Of a stretch of 64,000 bases of DNA, positions 35,300 through 44,457 are shown piece after piece. The notes below the pieces were generated by a model, which made no database searches, had not been told where the DNA came from, and saw nothing but the letters and a program-made list of their open reading frames with translations. The stretch comes from Lachnospiraceae bacterium NC2008. Its GTDB lineage: Bacteria; Bacillota; Clostridia; Lachnospirales; Lachnospiraceae. Made by a program: the position numbers and the translations under genes. The first letter of the stretch is position 1. Each line of letters starts with the position of its first letter. Where the stretch lies: NCBI GenBank assembly GCA_000687675.1, contig JHWS01000006.1, forward strand, positions 1 to 64,000, in the 5' to 3' direction.

Positions 35300-37207
35300 A
35301 TGATCCAAAACCTAAAGGAAGAACTAAAAAAACTCCCTGACAAACCTGGGGTGTATATTATGCGTGACGCCGACGACACTATTCTCTACGTTGGCAAGGC
35401 CGTGAACCTAAGCAATAGGGTACGGTCTTATTTTCGTGAGAATATTGGCCGAGGTCCAAAAATCGATAAGATGGTAAGCCTGGTAGAAAGGTTTGAATAT
35501 ATAGTCACTGACTCCGAACTGGAAGCATTAGTCCTGGAAAACAACCTAATCAAAGAACATCGTCCAAAGTATAATACTATGCTTATGGATGATAAAACTT
35601 ATCCATATATTAAGATCTCAGTTAATGAAGACTTCCCAAGAATAACTATAGTAAGACAGATGAAGAGGGATAAGGCCAGGTACTTTGGCCCGTTTACCAA
35701 TTCCAGCCAAGTTAGAGAAGTGATGGGACTTCTAAATAAACTTTACGGCCTAAGACGATGTAATAATATGCAGACAACTTCTCAGGCCCCATCAAGCCCA
35801 AAAATAAAAACCGACATCGAATCTTCCACAGCCGGATCCTGCCTTTACTACCATATTCACCAGTGCAGCGCCCCTTGTATCAACAAGATTACAAAGGAAG
35901 CCTATATGGATAATGTGGATAAAGCCATCGACTTTTTGTCTGGAAATTATGCTGGGGTAGTAAAAGAACTTAAGGCAAAGATGGAAGCCTACTCTGAAAA
36001 CCTTGAATTTGAAAAGGCAGCAGAGTGTAGAGACCTAATCGAAAGTATCAAGGCTGTAACCCAAAAACAGAAGATAGAATCATCCAGCCTTGATGATAAG
36101 GATATAATCGCTATTGCAAGAGAAGGTGAAGAGGCAGTAGTCCAGGTCTTCTTTGTTAGAAATGGCCGTATGATAGGCAGAGAACATTACTATATGCAGC
36201 TTGGAGCTGATGAAGAAACCCTGTCAGAATTTGTAAAACAGTTTTACGGCGGAACTTCTTTTATCCCTAAGACTATTATGCTTTCAGAAGAAATAAGCGA
36301 TATAGATATAGTCACCGACTTTTTATCAGGTAAAAGAGGAAGCAAAGTCCATGTGCTTGTTCCTAAGATAGGCCAAAAAGAAAGACTTGTAGACCTTGCC
36401 AGGGAAAATGCCATGCTGGTTCTTACTAAAGATAAAAACCGTATCCAAAACGAGAATAAGAAAACGCTTGGTGCGGTAAGTGAGATAGAAAAATTGCTGG
36501 GACTAAGAAATATCAGCCGTATGGAGGCATTTGATATATCTAATACTTCCGGTTTTGAGAATGTTGCCTCTATGGTAGTATTCGAGAATGGTAAAGCCAA
36601 GAAAAGCGATTATCGTAAGTTCAAGATTAAAACCGTTGCAGGCCCTGATGATTATGCCTGCATGAGGGAAACTATATATAGAAGATTCACCTCAAGAAAT
36701 AAACGCTTCCCTGATGACAAGCCAGTAATCACTTTAGCTGGAGAAGAAAGATATCTGGTAGATATTCCAGAAAAGCCACTTATACTTATGGATGGTGGTA
36801 GAGGTCAGGTCAATATTGCCCTTGAAGTTATCGATGAACTTGGAATCAATGTTCCGGTGGCAGGTATGGTTAAGGATGATAACCATAGAACCAGAGGTAT
36901 ATACTATAATAATGTGGAACAGCCTATTGATACCACATCCGAGGGCTTTAAATTAATAACCAGAATTCAGGATGAGGCTCACCGCTTTGCCATAACCTAT
37001 CACAGAAGCCTGCGCAGAAAAGATCAGGTAAAATCAGTGCTTGATGATATTCCAGGGGTAGGTCCGGCAAGAAGACTGGCTATTATGAAGGCATTTGCCT
37101 CTATAGATGAGGTTAAAGATGCTTCAATCAGTGAACTAATTGAGAAAGCAGGCCTCCCAAATAATGCAGCAGAGGCCATATATAACTTCTTTAGAAATAA
37201 ATCTTAA
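35300..37207 (+). CDS. uvrC: Excinuclease ABC subunit C
   Basis: A 635-residue protein. The GIY-YIG nuclease is KPGVYIMRDADDTILYVGKA; a UVR motif lies near FEKAAECRDLI; the RNase H-like nuclease half includes FDISNTSGFENVASMVVFENG and MDGGRGQVNIAL; and two helix-hairpin-helix motifs (DIPGVGPARRLAIMKAF) close the protein. UvrC makes both incisions in nucleotide excision repair. No Shine-Dalgarno sequence is visible between the repeat element and the ATG, so translation may depend on the hairpin or on coupling. Confidence 0.94.
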   Translation: MIQNLKEELKKLPDKPGVYIMRDADDTILYVGKAVNLSNRVRSYFRENIGRGPKIDKMVSLVERFEYIVTDSELEALVLENNLIKEHRPKYNTMLMDDKTYPYIKISVNEDFPRITIVRQMKRDKARYFGPFTNSSQVREVMGLLNKLYGLRRCNNMQTTSQAPSSPKIKTDIESSTAGSCLYYHIHQCSAPCINKITKEAYMDNVDKAIDFLSGNYAGVVKELKAKMEAYSENLEFEKAAECRDLIESIKAVTQKQKIESSSLDDKDIIAIAREGEEAVVQVFFVRNGRMIGREHYYMQLGADEETLSEFVKQFYGGTSFIPKTIMLSEEISDIDIVTDFLSGKRGSKVHVLVPKIGQKERLVDLARENAMLVLTKDKNRIQNENKKTLGAVSEIEKLLGLRNISRMEAFDISNTSGFENVASMVVFENGKAKKSDYRKFKIKTVAGPDDYACMRETIYRRFTSRNKRFPDDKPVITLAGEERYLVDIPEKPLILMDGGRGQVNIALEVIDELGINVPVAGMVKDDNHRTRGIYYNNVEQPIDTTSEGFKLITRIQDEAHRFAITYHRSLRRKDQVKSVLDDIPGVGPARRLAIMKAFASIDEVKDASISELIEKAGLPNNAAEAIYNFFRNKS

Positions 37208-37327
37208 AACCTACTACAAATATATCCTAAAAATAGGTTATAATTAGTAAGATATTATTTATATGTCAGATAGAATAACAGATGGTTATCTCAGTGAACT
37301 ATATATGAGAAAGGGACGGTTACATAC

Positions 37328-38272
37328 ATGGCAGCAATAAAATTGCAAAGACTTATTGATAAGATGAACCTGACTAATCTTACTCCTGATATAGATATTT
37401 CAGGAATTAAAATTAGCCAGCCGGATATTAACAGACCAGCGCTTCAGCTTGCTGGATATTTTGAACACTACGAGTCAACACGACTTCAGATAATCGGTTT
37501 TGTAGAATATACATATATGGAAGGTCTCCCAGAGGATAAGAAGACAGAGATATTCGAATCCTTCTTTGAACATCCAACACCTGGTATTGTATTTTGTAGA
37601 GACCTTGTGCCTAATGCAAAGTTTATCGAAGTAGCAAGAGAGCATGGAGTACCACTCTTTAGTACATCCAAGGCAACATCAGCATTTATGGCTGAGGTTA
37701 TCAGATGGCTCAATGCTAAGTTAGCACCTTGTATCACAGTTCACGGTGTACTTGTAGATATCTTCGGTGAAGGTGTTTTAATCACCGGTGAAAGTGGTAT
37801 CGGTAAGTCAGAGGCGGCTCTTGAGCTCATTAAGAGAGGTCACCGTTTAGTTACAGATGATGCCGTAGAAATCAGAAAGATGAGTGACGAGGTACTTATT
37901 GGTAAGTCACCAGAGGTAACCAAGCATTTTATCGAGCTTCGTGGTATCGGTATTATCGATGTTAAGACCTTGTTTGGTGTTTCAAGTGTTAAGGAAGATC
38001 AGCAGATTGACCTTGTAGTAAAGCTTGAGGACTGGTCTAAGGATAAAGAATATGACCGTATAGGTATGGACGAGGAGTACACAGAGTACCTTGGAAATAA
38101 GGTTATCTGCCACAATATTCCAGTAAGACCTGGTCGTAACATAGCTCTTATTCTTGAGGCAGCAGCCATAAATCACAGACAGAAGAAGATGGGTTACAAT
38201 GCAGCCCATGAGTTATATAAGAGATTCCAGGCTAATATGAATAAGACAGACGAAGAGAGAGAAGAAGAATAA
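37328..38272 (+). CDS. hprK: HPr kinase/phosphorylase
   Basis: A 314-residue protein. The P-loop is GESGIGKSEAALEL, and the family signature FIELRGIGIIDVKTLFG is present. It phosphorylates Ser46 of HPr and Crh-like proteins in response to glycolytic intermediates and reverses the reaction, controlling catabolite repression. Its likely Crh-like partner lies 4.6 kb downstream at 42922. The upstream gap (37208-37327) contains a GTGAACTA motif but no clear terminator. Confidence 0.95.
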   Translation: MAAIKLQRLIDKMNLTNLTPDIDISGIKISQPDINRPALQLAGYFEHYESTRLQIIGFVEYTYMEGLPEDKKTEIFESFFEHPTPGIVFCRDLVPNAKFIEVAREHGVPLFSTSKATSAFMAEVIRWLNAKLAPCITVHGVLVDIFGEGVLITGESGIGKSEAALELIKRGHRLVTDDAVEIRKMSDEVLIGKSPEVTKHFIELRGIGIIDVKTLFGVSSVKEDQQIDLVVKLEDWSKDKEYDRIGMDEEYTEYLGNKVICHNIPVRPGRNIALILEAAAINHRQKKMGYNAAHELYKRFQANMNKTDEEREEE

Positions 38273-38298
38273 TTAAGAATTTTGGAGGATAAATTTCA

Positions 38299-39240
38299 AT
38301 GAGTAAAGTAGTATTTGGTGTAGATCTTGGTGGAACAACTGTAAAGATGGGTTATTTTTCACCAGAAGGCGAATTAATAGAGAAGTGGGAGATTCCTACA
38401 ATTAAGGATAACGGCGGCAGCCAGATTCTTCCTGATATTGCAGCTTCTATTAAAAGTAAGATGGCTGAGAAGAATATTTCAAAAGAAGATGTAATCGGTG
38501 TTGGTATAGGTGTTCCTGGACCAGTAAGCAGCGATGGTGTTATCTATAAGGCTGCAAACCTTGGCTGGGGCGTATTCTCAGTAAAGAGCGAGATGGAGCA
38601 GCTTCTTGATGGTATACCTGCTATGGCTGGTAACGATGCCAATGTTGCTGCACTTGGTGAGATGTGGTGCGGTGGTGGTAAGGGCTACAACAATATGGTA
38701 GCTGTTACACTTGGTACCGGCGTTGGTGGTGGTATCATTGTTAATGGTAAGATTCTTACAGGTGGTACAGGTTCTGGCGGTGAGATCGGACATATCCACG
38801 TTGATGACAATGAAACAGAGACTTGCGGCTGTGGTAAGAAGGGCTGCCTTGAGCAGTATACATCAGCTACAGGTGTTACAAGACTTGCTAATATCAGACT
38901 TAAAAAGGATGATAAGCCAAGTCAGCTTAGAAATGGTGAAGTTAATTCCAAGACAGTTTGGGATGCAGTTAAGGTTGGCGACAGCGTAGCTATCGATGTT
39001 GCTAACACATTCGGTGAATATCTTGGCAAAGGTCTTGCATGTGTAGCAGACGTAGTAAATCCTGAGATATTCGTTATCGGTGGCGGCGTATCCAAGGCTG
39101 GTGAGGTTCTTATCGATTACCTTAAGCCAAGCTATACAAAGTATGTATTCCATGGTTCAAAGGAGACAAAGTTCGCTCTTGCAAAACTTGGAAATGACGC
39201 CGGTATCTACGGTGCAGCTAAGCTTGTACTTGATAAATAG
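38299..39240 (+). CDS. ROK-family glucokinase
   Basis: A 313-residue protein behind GGAGG, 26 bp after hprK. The ATP-binding phosphate loop is FGVDLGGTTVKMGYF, the sugar site is GNDANVAALGEMW and EIGHIHVD, and the zinc-binding ROK signature is CGCGKKGCLEQYTS. It phosphorylates glucose (or a related hexose) with ATP. Pairing with hprK fits a carbon-control operon. This sequence type is normally annotated as glucokinase GlcK. Confidence 0.9.
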   Translation: MSKVVFGVDLGGTTVKMGYFSPEGELIEKWEIPTIKDNGGSQILPDIAASIKSKMAEKNISKEDVIGVGIGVPGPVSSDGVIYKAANLGWGVFSVKSEMEQLLDGIPAMAGNDANVAALGEMWCGGGKGYNNMVAVTLGTGVGGGIIVNGKILTGGTGSGGEIGHIHVDDNETETCGCGKKGCLEQYTSATGVTRLANIRLKKDDKPSQLRNGEVNSKTVWDAVKVGDSVAIDVANTFGEYLGKGLACVADVVNPEIFVIGGGVSKAGEVLIDYLKPSYTKYVFHGSKETKFALAKLGNDAGIYGAAKLVLDK

Positions 39241-39292
39241 CAGTTGTACATCGTAAAATCCGGAAGCTCTATGTTTTCGGAACAATTAAGCA

Positions 39293-39305
39293 GGTCCTGA
39301 GGACC
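39293..39305. promoter_or_regulatory. Palindrome before a MarR-like gene (operator candidate)
   Basis: GGTCC-TGA-GGACC is a perfect 5-bp inverted repeat with a 3-bp centre, 35 bp upstream of the MarR-like start. MarR proteins often bind such sites to control themselves. No T run follows, so it is not a terminator. Confidence 0.35.
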
Positions 39306-39339
39306 ATGTTGTAGTCATATATAGTAAAGGGGGTATACT

Positions 39340-39822
39340 ATGGCAAAAACAGTTAATGAAACCTGCGAAGAATTAATTAATGCATGGCTTACAGTAAGCA
39401 AGGATATTCGAAAGGACAAGCCTTTATCAAACATTTCTTATAATGAATATAAGGTGCTTGGACTTTTATATAGAAATGCTTACGGCAAGAAGAAAGACCC
39501 AGTTTTAAAACTGACAGCTACAGATATACTGGAAGAAACCGGTATGCTAAAGTCACAGGTTAACAGGGTGCTAACCGGTCTGGCTGGAAGACAGTACATA
39601 TCTATCAAAGCTTCTAAAGATGACAAGCGAAAGAAGGAACTGTCAATTACAAAGCGTGGAACTACAGCTTATGAAAAGGAACATAAGAAGATTCTTGAAC
39701 TAACAGGAATCCTTTATAAAAAACTTGGAAATAAGCGTATTACCGATCTTACAAAGACTTTACAGGATGCATCACAGGTATTAAAAACAATACCTGCTAA
39801 AAAGACCACTAAGAAAAAGTAA
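39340..39822 (+). CDS. MarR-like winged-helix transcriptional regulator
   Basis: A 160-residue basic protein behind AAAGGGGG. The winged-helix region includes ISYNEYKVLGLLYRN, LTATDILEETGMLKSQVNRV (recognition helix) and the wing ISIKASKDDKRKKELSITKRG, whose DxRxxxLxxT-like pattern is typical of MarR. The C-terminus ends in a lysine run (KKTTKKK). Targets are unknown. It has its own terminator and sits between the glucokinase and murB genes. Confidence 0.8.
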   Translation: MAKTVNETCEELINAWLTVSKDIRKDKPLSNISYNEYKVLGLLYRNAYGKKKDPVLKLTATDILEETGMLKSQVNRVLTGLAGRQYISIKASKDDKRKKELSITKRGTTAYEKEHKKILELTGILYKKLGNKRITDLTKTLQDASQVLKTIPAKKTTKKK

Positions 39823-39841
39823 GTAAAATAAGTAATCGGCT

Positions 39842-39869
39842 AAAGAATGCCGCTAAGCGGCATTCTTTT
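39842..39869 (+). terminator. Terminator after the MarR-like gene
   Basis: AAAGAATGCCGC, a TAA loop and GCGGCATTCTTT form a 12-bp perfect stem followed by T's. Confidence 0.9.
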
Positions 39870-39949
39870 ATTACGTTATAGGAAACTTTAAGTTTTCCCG
39901 TAAATAATATAGGCTCCGTTAAATTTAGCTAAAGGAATAAATACTAAAC

Positions 39950-40858
39950 ATGCTAAACAAGTTGATTAATATTCTCGGTGACGAGAACGTATTCGAAAAT
40001 GAACCTATGAGCATGCACACCACATTTAGAATTGGTGGGCCTGCCCGTTACTTCGCTATTGTTAACAGTGAAGAAGACCTGATTAAAACCATAAAGCTTG
40101 TAAGGGAAGAAAATCAGGAATACTTTGTCCTTGGTAATGGTTCAAACATCCTTGTAAGTGATAAGGGCTTTGATGGAGTGGTGCTTCAGCTTTCAGGAGA
40201 ATTCGATACTATCCATTTATCCGGAAATAATATAATAGCAGGAAGTGGACTTCTTTTAAGCCAGGTAGCAAAGATGGCTCTTGATAACAGCTTAGCAGGC
40301 CTTGAATTCGCTTCAGGTATACCGGGAACTATAGGCGGCGCTATCGTTATGAATGCCGGAGCCTATGGCTCAGAGATGAAGGACGTAGTAAAGGCTGTCC
40401 GTATCTTATGGCTTGAACCAGATGAGCCAACCATAGAAACCCTTACATTAGATGATCTTAAACTGTCATATAGACATAGTATTTTAAAAGAGCGTAAGGG
40501 AATCGTCTTAGATGTAAAACTTACTCTTAAACCAGGTTCCAAAGAAGAAATTAAATCTATTATGGACGATCTTGCAGCAAAGCGCAGAGAAAAGCAGCCT
40601 CTTGAATATCCATCAGCAGGCTCAACCTTCAAAAGACCGGAAGGCTATTTTGCAGCAAAGCTCATTGAAGATGCTGGCCTCAAAGGCTATAAAGTTGGTA
40701 CTGCTATGGTCAGTGATAAACATGCCGGCTTCGTAGTGAATACCGGCGGCGCCAAAGCCACCGAAGTAAAGCAGGTCATGGAACATGTAGTTCACACAGT
40801 GAACCAATCCACCGGAATTACTCTCGAGCCAGAAGTTATATTACTTGGTGAGTTCTAG
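39950..40858 (+). CDS. murB: UDP-N-acetylenolpyruvoylglucosamine reductase
   Basis: A 302-residue protein. FAD-binding motifs are TTFRIGGPARYF, FVLGNGSNILVSDKGF, and GLEFASGIPGTIGGAIVMNAGAYG; the catalytic serine is in PSAGSTFKRPEGYFA and the C-terminal Glu in LEPEVILLGEF. It makes UDP-N-acetylmuramic acid for peptidoglycan. murB next to rapZ and whiA is a common Firmicutes order. Confidence 0.95.
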   Translation: MLNKLINILGDENVFENEPMSMHTTFRIGGPARYFAIVNSEEDLIKTIKLVREENQEYFVLGNGSNILVSDKGFDGVVLQLSGEFDTIHLSGNNIIAGSGLLLSQVAKMALDNSLAGLEFASGIPGTIGGAIVMNAGAYGSEMKDVVKAVRILWLEPDEPTIETLTLDDLKLSYRHSILKERKGIVLDVKLTLKPGSKEEIKSIMDDLAAKRREKQPLEYPSAGSTFKRPEGYFAAKLIEDAGLKGYKVGTAMVSDKHAGFVVNTGGAKATEVKQVMEHVVHTVNQSTGITLEPEVILLGEF

Positions 40859-40881
40859 ATATTAACTTTTTAATTACGACA

Positions 40882-41053
40882 GCTTGTGACCACTGGCAGT
40901 GGTTAATTTGCGACATTAATTGCCGCGGAGAGGAAATCCGTTCCGAATATCTTAGGCGCGAAGGTATTCCTGAGCGTCTTAGAGATTCGTGAACTAGTTT
41001 CTCGGAGCGTTTGGCAATTACGAGCAAATTTACTACTGACAGAGACCACAAGC
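40882..41053 (+). repeat. Long-hairpin intercistronic element, copy 4
   Basis: Core 40906-41029. Internal helix GTTC/GAAC as in copy 3; the inner stem has one mismatch (GAATATCTTAG with CTTAGAGATTC). Private outer arms GCTTGTGACCACTGGCAGT and ACTGACAGAGACCACAAGC extend the stem with a few mismatches. It lies between murB and rapZ, ending 32 bp before the rapZ start. Confidence 0.85.
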
Positions 41054-41084
41054 GTTAGCGTAGCAAAAAAGAAAGGAAAAAACC

Positions 41085-41939
41085 TTGCGATTTGTAATAG
41101 TAACAGGAATGAGCGGCGGAGGAAAACGTACCGCCATGAAGATGCTTGAAGATATCGGCTTCTACTGCGTGGATAACCTCCCAGTTCCTTTAATCGATAA
41201 ATTTTTCGAACTCCTTAGTACACCTAACGGCGAGATAACTAAGGTTGCTATAGGCCTTGATGTAAGAGCTGACCAGAACTTTAAGGATGCTGAGAATGTT
41301 CTTAAAAGTTTAAAAGAAAACGGTTACGACTATGAAATCATCTTTATGGACGCTTCAGAGCAGACCCTTATCCAAAGATATAAGGAAAGCCGTCGTATGC
41401 ACCCACTTGCTATGGGTGGCAGCGCAGTTGATGGTATTCGTAAGGAAAGAGAAATCCTTAATAATATAAAGAAGAAGTCAGACTATGTCTTTGATACTTC
41501 TAATCTTCTTACAAGAGTTCTTAAAGAAGAACTTAACAAGATATTTGTTAATAATGAAGAATATAATAACCTGATGATTCGTATTGAGTCATTTGGCTTT
41601 AAGCATGGAATACTTCAGGATGCAGACCTTATCTTTGATGTAAGATTCCTTCCTAATCCATATTATATAGAAGAATTAAAACCTTTGACCGGTAACGATA
41701 AGCCGGTTCAGGATTATGTCATGAGCTTTGATGAGGCAGGCATTTTCCTGGATAAATTAACTGATATGGTGAATTTTCTGATACCTAATTATGTTAAAGA
41801 AGGTAAGCTCCAACTGGTAATCGGTATCGGCTGTACAGGAGGTCAGCATAGAAGTGTTACGCTGGCCAATGAACTTTATAACAGGCTTAAAGATAAGGGT
41901 AAGTATGGTATCTCTGTAGACCATAGAGATATTCGATAG
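41085..41939 (+). CDS. rapZ: RapZ/YvcJ-family nucleotide-binding protein
   Basis: A 284-residue protein starting at TTG 41085 behind GAAAGGAAA. It opens RFVIVTGMSGGGKRTAMKML and continues GFYCVDNLPVPLIDKF, the family signature. The P-loop is GMSGGGKRT, where most members have GMSGAGKST. The C-terminal domain holds IGIGCTGGQHRSVTLAN. RapZ acts as an RNA-binding adaptor in enteric bacteria; in Firmicutes it is a GTPase/ATPase linked to whiA and cell-wall regulation. It is followed by whiA after 35 bp. Confidence 0.93.
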   Translation: MRFVIVTGMSGGGKRTAMKMLEDIGFYCVDNLPVPLIDKFFELLSTPNGEITKVAIGLDVRADQNFKDAENVLKSLKENGYDYEIIFMDASEQTLIQRYKESRRMHPLAMGGSAVDGIRKEREILNNIKKKSDYVFDTSNLLTRVLKEELNKIFVNNEEYNNLMIRIESFGFKHGILQDADLIFDVRFLPNPYYIEELKPLTGNDKPVQDYVMSFDEAGIFLDKLTDMVNFLIPNYVKEGKLQLVIGIGCTGGQHRSVTLANELYNRLKDKGKYGISVDHRDIR

Positions 41940-41974
41940 TAGTTTACCCATTGATGCCCAAAAGAAAGGTTCGT

Positions 41975-42889
41975 ATGACATTTTCACAGGAAGTTAAAGA
42001 AGAACTTGAAAAGCATATTAACGGCTCAAGACACTGCCAGCTGGCTGAAATGGCAGCCTATGTGCTCAATGAGGCTGAAATTGGTGAAAGCCTTGTATTT
42101 AAAGCAGATAACGAGAGCCTGGCAAGAAAAATCTTTACTTTAATCAAAAAAACATATAATATTAATGCATTGGTTGAACAGGAAATATTCAACAAAACAA
42201 CCTTGCATAAAATATGCATAACTGACAAAGAAGATATGCAAAAAATTCTCAGTTCAGTTAAGTATGACAGCAGGCAGGGCAAAACAGTGTCACCGCTGAT
42301 TGTAAAGAACAGCTGTTGTAAGAGGGCATATTTACAGGGAACATTTCTTTGTATAGGTTCTATGTCCAGCCCGGATAAGAGTTATCATCTTGAGTTCTCT
42401 TCATCTGACCAGGGGCAGTTAGAACAGATAAAGAATATAATTGCTGATTTTGATATTGAAGCAAGGATAACTACCAGAAAAAAAGGCTTCGTCCTTTACG
42501 TAAAGGAAGGAGAGTCAATCGTAGACCTTCTTAATATCATGGGTGCCCATGTGTCACTTATGAATATGGAGAATGTTATTATCCTTAAAAATATGCGTAA
42601 TACTCTTAATCGTAGAGTTAACTGTGAGACAGCCAATATCATAAAGTCGGTCAATGCTTCAACAAGACAGATTGATGATATAAATTACATAATAGAACAT
42701 AAAGAATATGAGAAGCTGCCGGATGCACTTAAGGATATGGCAGACGTAAGACTTAAGAATCCGGATACTCCACTTAAGGATTTGGGCGTTTTACTTGACC
42801 CACCGGTAGGAAAGAGTGGAGTTAATCACAGACTTAGACGTCTCTCTGAGATTGCTGAAGAACTTCGAAGCAGGAATGGAGAACGTTAA
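41975..42889 (+). CDS. whiA: DNA-binding protein WhiA
   Basis: A 304-residue protein. The ATG at 41975 is chosen because it follows AAAGAAAGG and the family begins M(T/S)FSxEVKEEL; an ATG at 41951 adds eight residues. The N-terminal two-thirds is the LAGLIDADG-like fold (KRAYLQGTFLCIGSMSSPDKSYHLEF), without nuclease activity in the family, and the C-terminus is a helix-turn-helix (KDLGVLLDPPVGKSGVNHRL). It influences cell division and chromosome segregation in Firmicutes and sporulation in Streptomyces. Confidence 0.93.
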   Translation: MTFSQEVKEELEKHINGSRHCQLAEMAAYVLNEAEIGESLVFKADNESLARKIFTLIKKTYNINALVEQEIFNKTTLHKICITDKEDMQKILSSVKYDSRQGKTVSPLIVKNSCCKRAYLQGTFLCIGSMSSPDKSYHLEFSSSDQGQLEQIKNIIADFDIEARITTRKKGFVLYVKEGESIVDLLNIMGAHVSLMNMENVIILKNMRNTLNRRVNCETANIIKSVNASTRQIDDINYIIEHKEYEKLPDALKDMADVRLKNPDTPLKDLGVLLDPPVGKSGVNHRLRRLSEIAEELRSRNGER

Positions 42890-42921
42890 TATATCGGAGG
42901 AAAAGTTACTAGGAGGAGCTT

Positions 42922-43179
42922 ATGTTAAAGAAAACAGTGACAATCGGCATGGCTAACGGACTTGATGCCAATGAGATTGCAGTATTAGTTCAGAAATCTT
43001 GTAAGTATAGTGCCAGCGTGCATTTACAGATAGGTACTAAGAAGGTTAACGCAAAGAGTATCATGGGGATGCTTAACATCTGCGAAGCCAAAGGTACTGA
43101 AATCACATTAATATGTGACGGTAGCGATGAGGAGAAAGCTCTTAATGATATCGCTGCTTACATCGAAAGTGGTAAATAA
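42922..43179 (+). CDS. Crh-like HPr paralogue lacking His15
   Basis: An 85-residue HPr-fold protein behind AGGAGG. In HPr the active site is GLHARPA with His15; here the same place reads NGLDANE with Asp at residue 15. The regulatory Ser46 is kept (VNAKSIMGML). Loss of His15 with retention of Ser46 defines Crh in Bacillus, a regulatory protein that cannot take part in sugar transport but is phosphorylated by HPrK and works with CcpA. The rapZ-whiA-crh order in Bacillus subtilis supports the identification; yvcK, normally between rapZ and whiA, is missing. Confidence 0.85.
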   Translation: MLKKTVTIGMANGLDANEIAVLVQKSCKYSASVHLQIGTKKVNAKSIMGMLNICEAKGTEITLICDGSDEEKALNDIAAYIESGK

Positions 43180-43276
43180 GGAGAGACTAAAAATATATTA
43201 CTTGAAAGGAGAAAAATTCTCCCCTCACCCAGTGGGGCTTGGACTTTTCTTCGAAAAATGAAAGGAGAATTGGGAA

Positions 43277-44422
43277 ATGAAAAAATACAGATTTTTAGTT
43301 GCAGTTCTTGCTCTTACTATGGTTGTAACAGCAGGATGCGGTAAGAAGGATAAGAAGGGTGAGCCTGAAAGCACAGTAGCACCTATCGATTTAACAGTTG
43401 GTTCTACAGCTGAAGAGGTTGTTGACCAGACACCTACACCAGGTGAAGTTGCTCCAGAAGGTATGTACAGAAGTGAGCTTACTAATGAGTGGATTGATGA
43501 GGAACTCAAAGACCAGAGACCAATTGCAGTTATGGTTGATAACGAGAAGACAGCACTTCCACACTATGGTTTAAATGACGCTGATGTAGTATATGAGCTT
43601 ATGAACTCTACTATGAATGGCAGAATTACAAGATTCATGGTAGTCATGAAGGATTGGAAGAATATTGAACAGCTTGGTTCAGTACGTTCTACACGTCCAA
43701 CAAACGTTATGCTTGCAGCAGAGTACAATGCTATCCTCATTCATGATGGTGGCCCATTCTACATCAATGATTACCTTGCAAAGAAGTATAACAACAACTT
43801 AAGTGGTGGTTTCGCAAGATTTTCAAATGGTAAGTCTTCAGAGTTTACAGAGTATGTAACAAGTGATACATATAAGAACCCTACAACAGGTAAGACATAT
43901 GATGGTCTTGTTGACAGAGTATCTAAAGCAGGTTACTCAGAAACATATAACGACTACTATCCAGGACAGCACTTTGAATTCTATGAAGGAGAACTTGATC
44001 TTGGTACACTTGCAGACAGCTTTGATGCTAAGGATGTAGAGCTTCCGTTCACACATAATTCATCAGAACTTCACTATAACGACACTACTAAGACTTATGA
44101 TTATTCTGAATATGGCAGCGAACACGTAGACCCACTTGATGACAATAAGGTTCTTTCATTCAAGAATGTTATCCTTCAGAAGTGTAGCTTCTCTCAGCTT
44201 GATGATCATGGATACCTTATCTACAACGTTCTTACAGAAGATGCAGATGGTTACTACCTTACAGATGGTAAGGCTATTCCAATTACATGGTCTAAGCTTC
44301 AGGAAAATGCAGTTACAGTATTTTACAATGCTAAGACAGGTGAGCAGATTCAGCTTAACACAGGTAAGACATATATTGCCCTTGTACCAGCTGATTCATG
44401 GGATAAGGTTGTAATCAAATAA
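43277..44422 (+). CDS. DUF3048 (YerB-type) lipoprotein
   Basis: A 381-residue protein behind AAAGGAG. The signal peptide ends in a lipobox, VVTAGC, with Cys22 as the lipid anchor, followed by an acidic linker with TPTPG. The DUF3048 domain begins RPIAVMVDNEKTALPHYGLN and contains ITRFMVVMKDW and GSVRSTRPTN. YerB-type proteins are surface lipoproteins of unknown activity, possibly carbohydrate or wall binding. Hairpins in the leader (GGAGAAAAATTCTCC) precede the ribosome site. Confidence 0.85.
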   Translation: MKKYRFLVAVLALTMVVTAGCGKKDKKGEPESTVAPIDLTVGSTAEEVVDQTPTPGEVAPEGMYRSELTNEWIDEELKDQRPIAVMVDNEKTALPHYGLNDADVVYELMNSTMNGRITRFMVVMKDWKNIEQLGSVRSTRPTNVMLAAEYNAILIHDGGPFYINDYLAKKYNNNLSGGFARFSNGKSSEFTEYVTSDTYKNPTTGKTYDGLVDRVSKAGYSETYNDYYPGQHFEFYEGELDLGTLADSFDAKDVELPFTHNSSELHYNDTTKTYDYSEYGSEHVDPLDDNKVLSFKNVILQKCSFSQLDDHGYLIYNVLTEDADGYYLTDGKAIPITWSKLQENAVTVFYNAKTGEQIQLNTGKTYIALVPADSWDKVVIK

Positions 44423-44457
44423 TCCTTACGAACTTTATTTTAAACTAATATAGTTAT

